A program made the position numbers and the translations under genes. From Zopfochytrium polystomum (Eukaryota > Chytridiomycota > Chytridiomycetes > Chytridiales > Chytridiaceae): a stretch of 64,000 nucleotides of DNA. Location: contig JAIVFJ010000015.1 in the NCBI GenBank assembly GCA_025765615.1, positions 124,001 through 188,000 of the forward strand, in the 5' to 3' direction. The notes under the pieces were generated by a model, which saw only the letters and a program-made list of their open reading frames with translations, ran no database searches and was not told the DNA's origin. Below, one piece after another: positions 33,337-45,239 of this stretch (position 1 is its first letter; each line of letters begins with the position of its first letter).

Positions 33337-34892
33337 ATGGTCGCAATCGCATTCTACGCCGCCGATGAGGTATGCTTGCATTCGTAAACCCTCAGCGCTG
33401 TGCTGACGATGCCGCCGCCTCCGATCCCCTGTTTCGAAAAAGGTCGGCAAACTCGCAGATCTGATCGGCGAGTTCCTTGGCGAGCCTGCGGAATCAGGCC
33501 CGTTCGCGACAAAGATCAAGCAACTGCTGGAACAGGACTCGCCCACAAAGGTGGACAAGATCTGCTCTCTCGTGGCCGGTCAGGCCTCGGTGCTCGCAGA
33601 GAACTTGGAAACGAAAGGTTCGTCGTTGACTTCCGTTGCTGTCTTGACGGGCAGAGCCAATGCTTAGCCTCGCGATGCATGATCGCCCAGACTTTGAGAA
33701 AACTTTCAACCTTGTGATCGCGATTATCGTTCAAGCAAACATCAAGTTGCTGGATTCAACTCTCGTTCCGGAAGTCGTCAAGGCCCTCAGCAGCGGTGCG
33801 GACAAGAAGCAGCTTCGCTTGAAAGTGTGAGGATAAGCGCGCGCAATTCCGCCCTGATGGCGTCTGACACCATCCCCATTCAGCCTGTCGAATCTCTACA
33901 ACAGCGTTTTACCCCATGGCAAGAGTCGCCCCCTGGTGTTCAAGACCATCGTTTCTTTCGCAGCCGAAAACGATGAACTGGAGGCGATCATTCCGACGCT
34001 GGACAACTTGGACCTGATGATGGCCTCGTGGGGATTCTCGGTGCAGCAGAAGAGTGAATTGTACCTGCACGTAGCCGACAGCTTGAAGAAGGATCTGGAA
34101 CAGTTGAGCCTTCGCGTCCCGTTATTTGACTCAAATTTGCTTACGTTGCTCTTGGTTTCTCAGTGAGCTTCTCGGCTTCCAGTACACTCTTCGCCACCTC
34201 GCCATCATCGAAGCCACCGACAATGCTGCCTTGAAAGTTGCCTCCCAAACCGCTGTCCAGGCAGTCAAGGATGCCATTCGCTACCCCTCCGTATTCAACT
34301 TTGAAGACGTCTTCCGCCTCCCTGCAGTCCAGGCCACGAAATCCGCGAACCCGAAGCTCTTTGACCTTCTCAAGGTGTTTTTGGACCAAACGTTGAAGCA
34401 GTACCGCGCGTTCGTAAAGGCAAACCCAACGTTCTTGAAGGACCAAGGCATCATAACGGGCACCAACGACGACGTGCTCGTGTCCAAGATTCGGTTGCTT
34501 TCCCTGGCGACGCTTGCCGCCAAGTACTTGAACGGAGAGATGCCGTATGCGGCCGTCGCAGAGGCACTCGAGATCCCCGAGGCGGACGTCGAGATTTGGT
34601 TCATCGATGCGATTCGAGCCGGCCTTGTCGACGGAAAGCTCAACCAAATTAAGAAGGCCGTCGTTGTGACGTGAGTGCCTTTTCCCTTGCTTGCAGGCGA
34701 CTCCGTTGTAACGCGATTTTTCGCCATCTCAGCCGCTCGACTTACCGTGTGTTTACGAAGGAAGAGTGGGCGACACTGGGGAACCGTTTGGAAGAATGGA
34801 AGACCAACCTAAAAGAGGTCCTTCAAGTTCTGGCTAACGCCAAGCTGATGGGAGCCTCTGAGGCGGCCGCTGTAATCGAAACTTCGGGTTGA
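33337..34892 (+). CDS. eukaryotic translation initiation factor 3 subunit M
   Basis: PCI-domain subunit eIF3m of the translation initiation scaffold. Exons: 33337-33369, 33443-33617, 33691-33826, 33884 to about 34102 or 34120, 34164-34670, and 34733-34892; phases fit at all junctions with the fourth donor ambiguous. Recognisable stretches: FNLVIAIIVQ, RLKVLSNLYNSV, GFQYTLRHLAIIEATD. The PCI/winged-helix end reads IRLLSLATLAAKYLNGEMPYAAVAEAL then DVEIWFIDAIRAGLVDGKLNQ, followed by STYRVFTKEEWATLGNRLEEW. The first exon encodes only 11 residues. About 405 residues in total, normal for the family. Confidence 0.9.
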
Positions 34893-35498
34893 AGCGTAAG
34901 GCGAGGATGGGCTAATTGGGGCGTGAATCGTCCGAAACGATGATCATTGAATCGGTACATGTTTGGTTTGCAATATATGATCGTGCAGCAACCTGTTTCA
35001 AATACCCTCCCCTTCTCATTATTTCGTCCTCCCTCCAGTTGCCGCTAGTTCTTGAAGCCTTGCTTGAGCTCACAAATCATCGTCATCGATTCCGTAAAAC
35101 CCAGTACACAAGCTTCTCAGCTTCCACAAGCTTGCTGCAAGGCTGACAGGCATTTGGCCGAGGACGTCACCATCGCGCGGCCGCGCCAATGCGTGAATCG
35201 GAAGGGTGGAGGCGGCTGGCAGCCCGCCGCAGGGAGCAGTGGAAGACGAGGCAAACGCTTGAGCGCCGGAGAATGGGGTGGGAATCGCCGACGACGCGAG
35301 AGAGAATGAAGAAGGCGCTGATTGACGGGCTGGGCGGGCGAGTGATGTAAGAGCTGCTGAGTCGAGTGAGCCGATTCGATGCTGCATCGACCGAAGCGAT
35401 CCGACCTGCAACCGTGTGGCAGCCGCCCGAAGCGACGCGCCGACGATCATTGATTGTTGTCCAAGTCAACAGAAGAAAAAACAGAAGCAACGATCAAG
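34893..35498. other. intergenic, nothing recognised
   Basis: Between eIF3m and the mitochondrial L27 gene. No conserved coding sequence on either strand. Confidence 0.55.
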
Positions 35499-36198
35499 AT
35501 GCTCCTTCAGCGCAGTCTCATCGCGATCAACTCCTCGGCGACCTCGTCCCTCCGGTTATCGCTACCACGCCAACTCCTCCCCTCATCCATCGCCCCCGTC
35601 GCTGGTGCCCTCCATCGCCACAATCGTACCCCCGAACCCGCTCCTGCACCACCAGCAGCGGCCCGCCACCAAAAAGTCCGGCGGCTCCTCGGCGAACGGG
35701 CGAACCTCCAACCCCAAGTTCCTCGGCCTAAAGCGCGGCGCGGGCGCGCGCGTCTCGCACCCGGGGCAGATCATCATCCGCCAGCGCGGGACGCAGTGGC
35801 ACCCAGGCCCGGGCGTCGGGTGCGGGCGCGACCACACGCTGTACGCGACGCGGGCCGGGTGGGTCGTGTTTTCATACGACTTGGCGAGGCAGCGGAGGGT
35901 TGTTTGGGTCGCGGAGCGGTGGGAAGATGTTGCGGCGGCGTCGCGCGGGGCCGCCGGGAGCGGGGAGGGGAATGTTGTCGGGTTCGGGAGTCGGACGGCG
36001 ATGAGGGAGAGGCTGGCGAACGCGATCGACGCGAAGGAGTATTTACAGCTGGATGGGCTGGGGAGGTGGAAGTACGTTTTGGAGACGGCCGACAGACTCG
36101 TTAAGGAGGATGAAGCGAAGAAGGCGGAGCAATTGTCGAAGAAGCTGGAAGGCCAGACGCGAGGTTCTTTCAACCTTGTTGATCTAACGATGCTGTAG
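35499..36198 (+). CDS. mitochondrial large-ribosomal-subunit protein bL27m
   Basis: The bL27 core is unmistakable: [21 protein letters not shown], then [20 protein letters not shown], then [22 protein letters not shown] ~110-residue fungal C-terminal extension follows, ending at the stop 36196-36198. The most plausible N-terminus, [20 protein letters not shown] (ATG 35499), has the basic, Ser-rich look of a mitochondrial targeting peptide, but lies one frame back. A +1 slip before PATKKSGG (about 35659, after a GCG codon) joins them. In the core's own frame no ATG with a targeting sequence is seen. Acts in the peptidyl-transferase region of the mitoribosome. Confidence 0.87.
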
Positions 36199-36383
36199 TA
36201 ACAAGGAAAGCTTACGTTAAAACGAGACCTTTTGGCGCTGCTTAATTCCATACACTCTCCTGGGATGAAGCTTCTCACGACCAGTGTTAATACACCTTGG
36301 TTTATTTCGTTTCATCACGGGCGAACGGCTGGCGAACGGCCGAGATTCGCGGGGTGGCTGAGCTGTGTTTCCTGGACGTCGCG

Positions 36384-37466
36384 ATGCCCACCTGCAAAGG
36401 TTACTCAACTGCCCGGAAAGCGCGGTGCCGCGCGGATTCCGATCTGGACAAAGATGGCTACTGCCCGCATCACAGCACATCAAGTGCGTCTTGCCGCGGC
36501 ACCACCAAGAAGGGGCAGCCGTGCAACAACCGACCGTGGCCCGAAGGGGGCGGGTACTGCCGCCTCCACAAGCCCCAATCAGATGCGGACAACGACGATA
36601 GGGATCGACCCAACCCTGTCCCCACCAAGGCCATCAAACTCGAGGCAGTCAACTACGCGTCCTGCCGCGGCACGACCAAAAAAGGGCTGCAGTGCAAAAA
36701 CCTGCCAGGTCCAGACGACGGTGGATACTGCCGTCTGCACAAGCCCCAATCATCGGCCGAGGACGACAACGAGGACGATGGCGATCACAATGCGCACGGC
36801 GACGCCAGCAAACCCGAAACCGTCAAGTGCGCCGGTATTAAAGACGACGGGCAGCCGTGCCAGAAGCCGATCAAGCGCGACGGCCGCCTGTTCTGCCACT
36901 ACACGCACGACCCGGCTTACATCGCATTTTACGTCAAGCCGTCGCGGTTCAGCGACAGCACGCTGCGATCCAAGCGGGAGGAACGGCTGTGGAACGGCCG
37001 TGACTCGTACGATCCGCGCGTCGTCGCGTTGGACCGCGGGCGCTCGCACCTCGACCACGTTGTCGAGAAGCAGATATTCTCGGCCGCGGTCTGCGGCGTG
37101 CTGCGCGACGGCAAGGCGGACAAGGGCGATCTGGACTGGCTGCTGTGTCATCTTCGCGAGCTGGCGGTCGATCGGGAGGCCAATCTGCGCTTCACACTCG
37201 ATGACACGAACCAGGCGAAGGGCACCGCCGTGTTCGAAATCATTGATGACCACTTCAGCGGCCGGGCGCTTCGGCCCGGTGGCCTCACTGGTTACATGGT
37301 GTCACAGGCGAAGCTTAGCAGGGAGGTGACGAAGGAGATAAAAAGAGTGATGAAAGAAACGTTGAAGCCCAGCGTTCGCAGGCTTGAAGATGAAGGAGAC
37401 ACTCCCGAGCTGGAGGCGGTCGCTCGCAAGCTGCAAAATCTTGGTGTCGTAATGGAGCTTTCGTGA
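36384..37466 (+). CDS. Cys-rich zinc-repeat protein with HNH-like C-terminal domain, copy B
   Basis: About 360 residues, single exon, intact. The N-terminal half has four short Cys/His modules of the form C-x(n)-G-x-x-C-...-YC-x-x-H: TCKGYSTARKARC..YCPHH, SCRGTTKKGQPC..YCRLH, SCRGTTKKGLQC..YCRLH, KCAGIKDDGQPC..FCHYTH. They resemble the small treble-clef-like zinc modules of DUF5763 type. The linker is acidic. The C-terminal half has WNGRDSYDP, HLDHVVEKQIF, then NLRFTLDDTNQAKGTAVFEI, GGLTGYMVSQAKLSREV and a helical end. The DHVVEKQ...N.....TN..KG spacing is that of an HNH (beta-beta-alpha metal) nuclease with the His and Asn residues in place; this is inference. A second, broken copy is 10 kb upstream in the same orientation. 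Function unknown. Confidence 0.75.
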   Translation: MPTCKGYSTARKARCRADSDLDKDGYCPHHSTSSASCRGTTKKGQPCNNRPWPEGGGYCRLHKPQSDADNDDRDRPNPVPTKAIKLEAVNYASCRGTTKKGLQCKNLPGPDDGGYCRLHKPQSSAEDDNEDDGDHNAHGDASKPETVKCAGIKDDGQPCQKPIKRDGRLFCHYTHDPAYIAFYVKPSRFSDSTLRSKREERLWNGRDSYDPRVVALDRGRSHLDHVVEKQIFSAAVCGVLRDGKADKGDLDWLLCHLRELAVDREANLRFTLDDTNQAKGTAVFEIIDDHFSGRALRPGGLTGYMVSQAKLSREVTKEIKRVMKETLKPSVRRLEDEGDTPELEAVARKLQNLGVVMELS

Positions 37467-37743
37467 TCTATTTGCGACATATGCGTTCTACCCGCAGAGT
37501 GAAGGACAGCCAGGCACCTTTTCCTTCCCTTTCGGACGTCATCCTCCTCTTGATGGCCATTAAATGCTTGCTTCGCCGCTTTCTACCCAGCTTGTTTGGA
37601 TACTTCTGAAATTCGAGCATCCAGATGCCATTGCATTTCTAATACTCTCAGCCTGCAATTTGTTCTCCAGTTGATAAATTCACGGAAATACTATTCCGGC
37701 AACGCCTTTGTAATTTCTTCCCTTCTCGCGCGGACTTCGGCAA

Positions 37744-40546
37744 ATGTCGCCAGAGGTTTTTCAAAGGGAGCCAGTATTAGTGCAGTTCGATGGTGGGCTC
37801 AAAATGTCCCAGATCGCCGCTGTCAGAGAGGCACTGTTGTGCTACCAGCGTGGAGGATTGTCCCTGATTCAAGGTACCGCTGCCTTTGCAAGGATGATGC
37901 TGCACATGCCCCTTTTCAGATACTGAGCTATAAATCTACAGGGCCGCCAGGCACAGGAAAGACGAAGACTATTGGAGGTCCTTGTGTGCGCCACGACAAA
38001 CGCTATGGTCAACATTGCACAACTCTTCTGCGATCATACGTTCCATTCTCGTCTCTCAACCTTCTTATTGCTGGATCCGCTCAATCACTCGAAGCTCACG
38101 TCGATGAAAGCACACAGGACGTTTCTCTGCCTCACAAACTTCAAATCGTTGCAAAAGCCGCTTTGCGTTCGTCCACGATATTTTTGCGGCCGACAGGTAT
38201 TCATCCATCTCCGAAAGCCAGGAAAGCGAAAGCCCGGAGACTGAAAGTTGGTTCGCAGACGCAGCCGGTCGCGAACCTGGCGCAGGGGCAGAATTTTCGA
38301 AAGCAGCTGCAACATTTTTTGAGAGCGTCGAAAGAGTAATTGGCAAGGTGGACGAGCTGCCGCGAGATCTGGACGCCGTGAAGAGACTCGCTGCAGCCTA
38401 TCATCGGGTCGAACTGACACCGTCTCTCTTCAGGAACGCATGCCGGGAAGCTTGCACGAGCCTGCCGAAACTCTTCGCTCTCGACTCAAACGGGCGCTTT
38501 TTCAGCGATACCGAAGACCGCAAGAAAGCCGCAACCGCTCTGTCTGAGTTTTTCACGTCGAAGGCGATAGCGACATTCAGTGCGAGATGCAAGTAAGCTA
38601 ATTACACATCCTTTTTCCAACGGTCCTTGAGGTAACTGATATTTGACAAAAGGTATCATTTTCGTTGACATCTTTCCGCGTGGCAAGATCGAAAATATCT
38701 GTCGGACCTTCGAAAGCCGTATTTCATTTTTGAGCGATTCATTTCTGAAAGCTTGCTGCGTGGTGGTCGAAAGGAGCTATCTTGCAATCCGACGACCTGC
38801 TCTTCTCACAGTGAGTCAATGTTGCGAACAATCACACAAATCCTCGCAAGATCTACGAGTTCTCGCCACGTGCCACCATCCGGCTGTTGAGTCAGGTTGA
38901 AGAAGATCAGCGCTTTGCTCTCCCTTACATTCTGGATACGGCACAGACCGATGCAATTAAGTTTGAACATTCGACCAAAGAACCGGATGTTTTGCCACCT
39001 TACCGTCGATGTCATTCGATTTTCTCTTCCATAAAGACCCTGTTTGCACGACGATACAACGCCCGCAGCCGATCGCATCGCCCTCGAGGAGGGGGACCCG
39101 CCGAACGTCTTCTCCAGGCCCTTTTTATCTGCGTTGCAGGCCATCGTAGTCAGGAGAAGCGACGAGAAGACACCGGAGGCTCTCTTGGCAAACGTTGAAG
39201 CAATCGATGCTCCGCAACCGTTCTGACGGTTCTTGAGGCAAAGGGCCTTGAATTTGACATCGCATTGCTCTACAGGTCGGCTGTAAAAGCCCCCGATTCT
39301 CGGTGATGCAACCGTTCACACGTTTGTCCTGGATCAGTATAAGATTCGAAAACGAGCTCGGTCGCGGCCGTCAATTCTTGATTCAAAATGCGCGGGCGCT
39401 GACCAAATGCCACCTGCCCCTTCTTTTCGAGTGCTCGGGCTTATGGTCCACCAACGAGAAACACGACTTTACATACTTTCGAGATAAAGTCACCCTCAGT
39501 CCGCACTGCCATCGGAGCCCACCACGAAAACGTCGTCAACAATATGGCCGACCACGTTTTGCACGCGATCGCCACCGAAAACTTTGATCATTGCATCGAG
39601 TTATTGCCGGACGAGAAAGCCTCCGCGCACCTGGAGCTCAAGGCGGAACACGGCGCCATCACTCTCGACTACCTGGCTCGATTTTTCTTCCAAAGAGGTC
39701 GTAGCGCTTACGGCATCGCCTATCTCGAAAAAAACGCCCCATCCGACCGGACCTTGTGCACCAGGGCATCGTCACCTGCTTGTGGAAGACACGAGATGCT
39801 GTTGTTCGTCTGTTGGGGAGGCTGTGGCCGGTCGGATCGCGGGCCGATGGAGAGCGCGCTACGGGCAGTTGCGATGAACTAGGTGGAGGAAGCAGTAGAT
39901 TTAGCACTTATTGCTGTGGGAAAGTTGACCGACGAGTCCGTCGCACGGGATGTCTTGACTCAGCTTGCACCTGCTTTGAAACGGATATTAACGTACGAGC
40001 AGGATCAGTGACGGCGCTCTTGATGGAGTTCTATTTGAGGCACGCCAGCTCAGCGACTTCCCCCATTTAACGGACAACTATTGATGAGCAGCAGCGCTTT
40101 TGCGGCGAACTCTCTTGCGAATATCTGGAAAGTCGCGGGTGGTCGGCCGACGCGGCTCACAACTTTCTTTTTGAGGCCGTCGTGCAACGTGGGAATCGTT
40201 GCAATAGTGCTCTCCGGAGAGACATCTTCAGACGATGCTACAAGAGCGTAGACCCAAAGTTCAAAGCTATCCTCGGGAGCTCCTCCATGATCGGCTTGAT
40301 CAAAGAAAGTATGGAAGACGCTAGGTCGCTCCCAGCCGCCCCGACACCGTAATGCTTCTGCAGTGTCTTGGTGATTTTGAGAACGGGATGAGCTTCCTGA
40401 GATGCTTGGACGGGACTTATCGAACATTGGAAAACAACTTGGCCGATCGCTTTCGGTCGTCGTGGAGTGTTTTTGAAGCCGTCGTCCGAACAATCAAACA
40501 TGCGTTCCCCAAAAAGCTAGTTTTCATTGCTTTCGCTCACGGATGA
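37744..40546 (+). pseudogene. degenerate SF1 helicase gene
   Basis: Scattered conserved pieces in changing frames, without a continuous reading frame. Near 37800 MSQIAAVREALLCYQRGGLSL is followed, after what looks like an intron (acceptor at 37941), by the Walker A GPPGTGKTKTIGG. After a +1 slip comes LVCATTNAMVNIAQ; this is the UPF1/SETX-like helicase start. Around 38350-38595 a long helical stretch reads DELPRDLDAVKRLAAAYHRVE. Near 39225 LTVLEAKGLEFDIALLY matches the SF1 C-terminal helicase motif. Around 39545-39720 HVLHAIATENFDHCIELLPDE continues in a protein-like way. In between, stops and frame changes are frequent. Boundaries are approximate, and two adjoining relics instead of one gene are possible. 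Confidence 0.6.
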
Positions 40547-41326
40547 TCATTACATTGTAGATGTGGTTATCGGATCACAGTTACAGGCAGTGCGAAGCAA
40601 TTGGTGCTTAAAGCCCGTTGTCCAACCACAAGTCGGGCAGTTGGCGAGTCTGGCCGTTCCCAAGCGGTAGGCTCCCAAACAAACCGGACGCAGCCGCCAG
40701 ACTCTCCCGGCGCTTCGGTCAACGGTTCGAGCAGCACCAAAAACCTGAATTACTCATGTTCCAAAGCAACTCAGCCAATGTTCAGGACACATGAGCAGCA
40801 CGCGGATACCACGGCAGAATCCGTTACCGCGTCGCTGAAACAGACAAGCAAAACAAAAGGCGGGGAAGAGGAAGAGAAAGCGACGAAAGCTTTGTTTCCG
40901 GCCGCTTGGAGCCCCGTTGTGTGTCGATACAGGCACATGAATACCAAAAGGGGAAAAGAACTGGAAGAGTGTGGGAGAGGTCCATCTGCAGGGTAATATT
41001 AATCAGGCGCAAAAAAAAGAAACGCAAACTGGGGTCAAGCATGTCCTCCCTCATTTCTCTTCACTGATTCCTCGCCGTTTCACCCATGTCGAATACAAAA
41101 CGAGCAACAAGCGAACTGCCAGAGAACTGCGAGAGAATGCGCCAGACTTTGCTGGACAGCGTTTGTGCGAAGTTTGCGTGCATCACGGCGCCGGTGTCTC
41201 TCTCCTTTTGTGGCGGAGCCACGGTGCCAGGGCAAAGTTACTCCCGAGCTGTCTGCCATAAAGGCCGGCCCGCCACCACCGACTCCCACACCACACACCC
41301 ACACCACTCCATTCAAAAAAACAACC
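40547..41326. other. intergenic
   Basis: Follows the helicase relic. An open frame at 40601-40996 is Ser/Thr/Gln-rich without recognisable features, and may be more of the relic. The rest is the 5' leader of the VWA gene. Confidence 0.5.
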
Positions 41327-44300
41327 ATGATGGCCACAACCGCCGCCGCGGTTGCGCGGTCGTCCGTCCACATCGACGCGTACCCAACTCACTTGGGCTA
41401 CCTGGGAACTTTCGATTTCGACCAAGATGCCGCCGCCGCAGACGCTGCCGCTGCCGCTCCTGTTGACCCCGCCACTCCCAGCAACACCCCATCCACCTCG
41501 ACGCCCGCCCCTTCCGTCCCCCTCGCCCCAAAGGCCTTCCAGACAGTAATCGTGCTCGACATCTCGGGTTCCATGGGCCAAAACGTTGGGCGGCTGGTGA
41601 CCACCATTCTGCCGCGGACCCTGGAGCTCCTCGATTACAAGCCGACGGATCCTCTGACGGTCGTCACTTTTGAAAGCAGCTCGCGCACCATCGAAACGAC
41701 CGTGGGGGGTCTCCAGTCCACTGGGCTTCGCGCCATGGGCGGAACCACAATGGCACCTGCTGTCAAGCTGCTTGAGAAGCGCTTGAAGACCATTTACGAT
41801 GGGACGGGCTGCAGCGATCCATTGAGATTGCTCACTGTCTCCGATGGTGAGGTTGGCGATCAGGAGCGAACGATGACGGAAGCGTCGCAGCTCGCCACTT
41901 GGGTCAGCTCGGCGAACATTTCAGTGAACTCTCAGGTAAGCGAGTGCGCGTGTTGCTTCTTTGATTGGTTGGCTACATGACATGCTTTGGCTAACTATGT
42001 GCCTTTGCGATTCCTCCAATCACAAGGCCGTTCGCTACTTCACATCGTCCTATGGACAACCAGACACTCGTGCTTTGTGCTCTCTGCTTCAGCTTAACAA
42101 TTCGACCGAGGGAACTGCGCTAGATATCAAAGCCGCGACCACGGCAGAAGAGATGGAGGAGGCTGCGCAGAAATTTGCCTCTCTGATTACCGATAACGAG
42201 AGTTTTACCTCTGCTTCCATCACGGCCGAATCCTCTGTCCTGAAGATGAACCCGTGGCAACGAGATGTGACCAGCACGCTCAAGATCCGCAACGGGACAA
42301 ACATTTTCTGGATGACCGAACTGCCTTCTTCGCTCACTATTACGATCGGTGAATCCGCCATCGGGGCAGCGATTCGTAAAAACGATGCTCCCCCCAACTG
42401 GGACTCGTACGAGCGAATCATGAAGCAGAAGCTGGAAGTCATTACGCAGCAGGTTAAAGTCCTCAAGGTTGTCAACACTGCGGAGGCGAAAGAGCAAATC
42501 AGCCAGATCCGCGAATACTTTAGCGAAATGCAGCGGCGTTGGGCATTGGAAGAGAACACCACCACCGACGACGCGTCCTCCTCAGGCGCTGTTCCCAACG
42601 GAATCGCCCTTCGTCTTCTGAAAATGCGCAGTGCGATCAAGAAACGGTCAAAGAGTTTGTTGCAGGCCCTTCTTGAAATTGCGAACGATGACAAGGTGAG
42701 CGAGTTGAACTCGGCGCAGCAGGCAGACTACCTTCGAAGCGTTTCCGTCAGCAAGAACGCAAAGGGCCTGGCCAAGCGCGCACTGAAGTCGTCCACCGGT
42801 ACCGATTTCGACGCAGTGGCTCGCGAGGAAGCTACTGCAATGCACAAGCACCTCCCCGAGTTGGTGGCGGCTGTTGGGGATGACAGTGGACATCTTGTCA
42901 GCTTCTTCAGTCAGGCCACAACGCTTGAAGGTATCAAGGCGGTCTGCGAGCTTGTCGAGGGGGGGCTGATCAACGATGTATCTGTTAACGAAATCATCGA
43001 GCTCTTGAACGTTGTGGGAGTTGCCTGCACTCACACGATTGGGGAGTACCCTGATTCGATGAGTTTCCGCCCGCAGGAAGTATTTGTTGGGTGCCATGTT
43101 TCGCTATCCGACGTTCTTGTTGCGCACATCCAGGGCGGCGAGCTCAAGACGCCGGGCACCAACAAAACTATAACCACTGTTGTTCCAATCTTCGACGACA
43201 TGCGGATCCTGCGGTTCCTGCGCACGCATGCCCCCAAGTTGTTGGAGTTTACCTGCTCGATAGGAATGCGGCGCGTTATTGCTGATGTTGGCATGTCCTT
43301 CGGCTACACTGTCCTTGCTGGTCTTTGGAGGTGCATAGAGCAGCTGTCGTCTGACAGGTCGGACGTTGTGGCGCGGACTGTGATGCGGTTGGCCGAATCG
43401 GTCCCGACGGTTGTTGGCGGCTACTTCAACCATGTCGACAAGTTCTTCGATGGAAATGTCCCTCAACCAGCCGGAAAGTCCTACAACCTGTTCAACAATG
43501 GCATCACAAACATTATCGTCCCAGTGTCCAAGCAACTGCGGCGACCTGAGTTTGTGGAGACAGACATGCCGCGAATCCTCCGAGCCCTGTTCACGTTTGA
43601 GACCTGGCAAATCGTGCGGAAACTCTACCGCCACGTCGACAATGCTGACACCATCGTGACGGAAATCATTACAAAGCTCCTTGGGATCGACATAGAGAAG
43701 ACCCGACTCGAGCCGACCCCCTTATTTGAAGCGGACCACGTGGACCCCAAATTCGTGGAGAGTGCCAACCCGAACATGGCCTACTTGAGCGAGCTTCAAC
43801 GAAAGTTCTTCTACGTTCAGTTCCTCCCACTGCTGGAGCCGGTTCTTCGGATAAGCCTCGACAAGGACAAGCCGGCTGATGAACGCGTCGCAGCTCTGCA
43901 AAAAGAACTTCCGGATGTTAAAGACGAGGATGTCCAGCGCAAAGCCTTTGCCATCACGTTCAGCATGAAAGACTTTGCTTTGTACAATGTCATGCAGGCT
44001 CTGCTCTTCCGGAATAAAGCGGACCGCATTTCCGAGGAAGACAGCAACGTTGTGCTCATCGAAGACCTTGGCGACGAAGCCGTCGGTACCCGATACATCA
44101 GCGACTACGTCCGCCAGGCCCACGCAGATCGCTACGCGGCGGACTTGAAAGCGAAGCGCACCGCCGAGGAGACCGCCCTCCTCGAGGACCTGCTGTCTGC
44201 CCTCTGCTCAGCAAAGGATGCGCCAACCTTCATCTCTCTCCTCCGCGACGGCAAGACCCGCGGAGCGTCCCCAATCTGCGCCAAAATCGCCAACGCCGGC

Positions 44301-44774
44301 TCCACTGGGTTCAAGGAGCTGTGCGACCGCCTCCTGGAGCCAACGCCGGCGAACGCGATTCCCGACCGCCTGGCCAAGCTGCGGCCGTTCCTGTTGGGCC
44401 GGGAGCGGGGCGATGGCGGCGACGACGACCCGATCGTGTGGAACGCGGGCAACGTGATCAACTTTGTCGACCTCGCACGGTTCGAGGCGGTGTGGATCGC
44501 CGAGCTGGGCGCAGAGGCCGGAGCGGCCGCGTTCGCCGAGGTGAAGAAGACGTACATGTCGCGGCGGCGTCACTGGTACCGGTACGACACCAACCGTCAC
44601 GGCCACTCCAACTCGAAGCCGAGCTACTGGGCGATGGGGTACAAGGACATGCAGCAGATGAAGGAGCAGGTCGCGGAGGATGTGTACAAAAAGTACCTCG
44701 TGGACCACGAGGACTGCTGCCGGGATCCCACGGCGCCGTTTTTCAGGGACGCCCAGAAGGCGGGGGCTGTGTAG
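41327..44774 (+). CDS. large VWA-domain protein
   Basis: Exons 41327-41935 and 42027-44774 encode about 1,118 residues. The start is the first of two ATGs in aaccatgatggcc. The N-terminus has a short Ala/Pro/Thr linker, then a von Willebrand A domain: VIVLDISGSMGQNV carries the MIDAS DxSxS motif, with MGGTTMAPAVKLLEKRL supplying the MIDAS Thr, and LLTVSDGEVGD the MIDAS Asp. After the VWA domain comes a beta-rich part (SVLKMNPWQRDVTSTLKIRNG), then about 700 residues of mostly helical sequence. It ends in a charged, His-rich segment (SRRRHWYRYDTNRHGHSNS). No signal peptide, so cytosolic. I do not recognise the C-terminal part as a family. Codon use and intron are like its neighbours; no frame breaks. 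Function unknown. Confidence 0.85.
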
Positions 44775-45170
44775 AATGTTGAACTGTTATTTTTTCGTTC
44801 GTTTTCGCGGGTGTGGCATATCAATATTTCGATGAATGTTGAAGGTGGAATACCGAAGAATTTGCAATAAAAAAAGTAAAAAAAGGACATTTCAAATGGA
44901 AGCAATTTGAAGGGCTGACGTATGGCTCTTCGTTAACCAACGAGCTTTTCCCGAAACCTGCCTTGCAGCACTCAGATCAGAGCAATTGTGATTATCCACA
45001 GGCGATGCAAAGCAAGAGACTCTTCATGTTGCTGTGGAGCAAACGAAGCCACATCCCAATGTCGAAGGCCACGACACCTCCAGTAACATCAAAAGTGAGC
45101 ATTGAAACTTTTCAACGTTCCATTTGCTTAAACGATTTTTGCATCCATGTTCAAAAGAAGAATGTTCTCC

Positions 45171-45207
<37 letters not shown>

Positions 45208-45239
45208 CCCCATTCACCCGGTTACGTAGACGGCATTTT
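44775..45239. other. convergent 3' flanks with 35-base poly(A)
   Basis: Lies between the ends of the VWA gene (plus) and the CCDC25 gene (minus). An A run spans about 45172-45206. No coding sequence seen. Confidence 0.7.
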
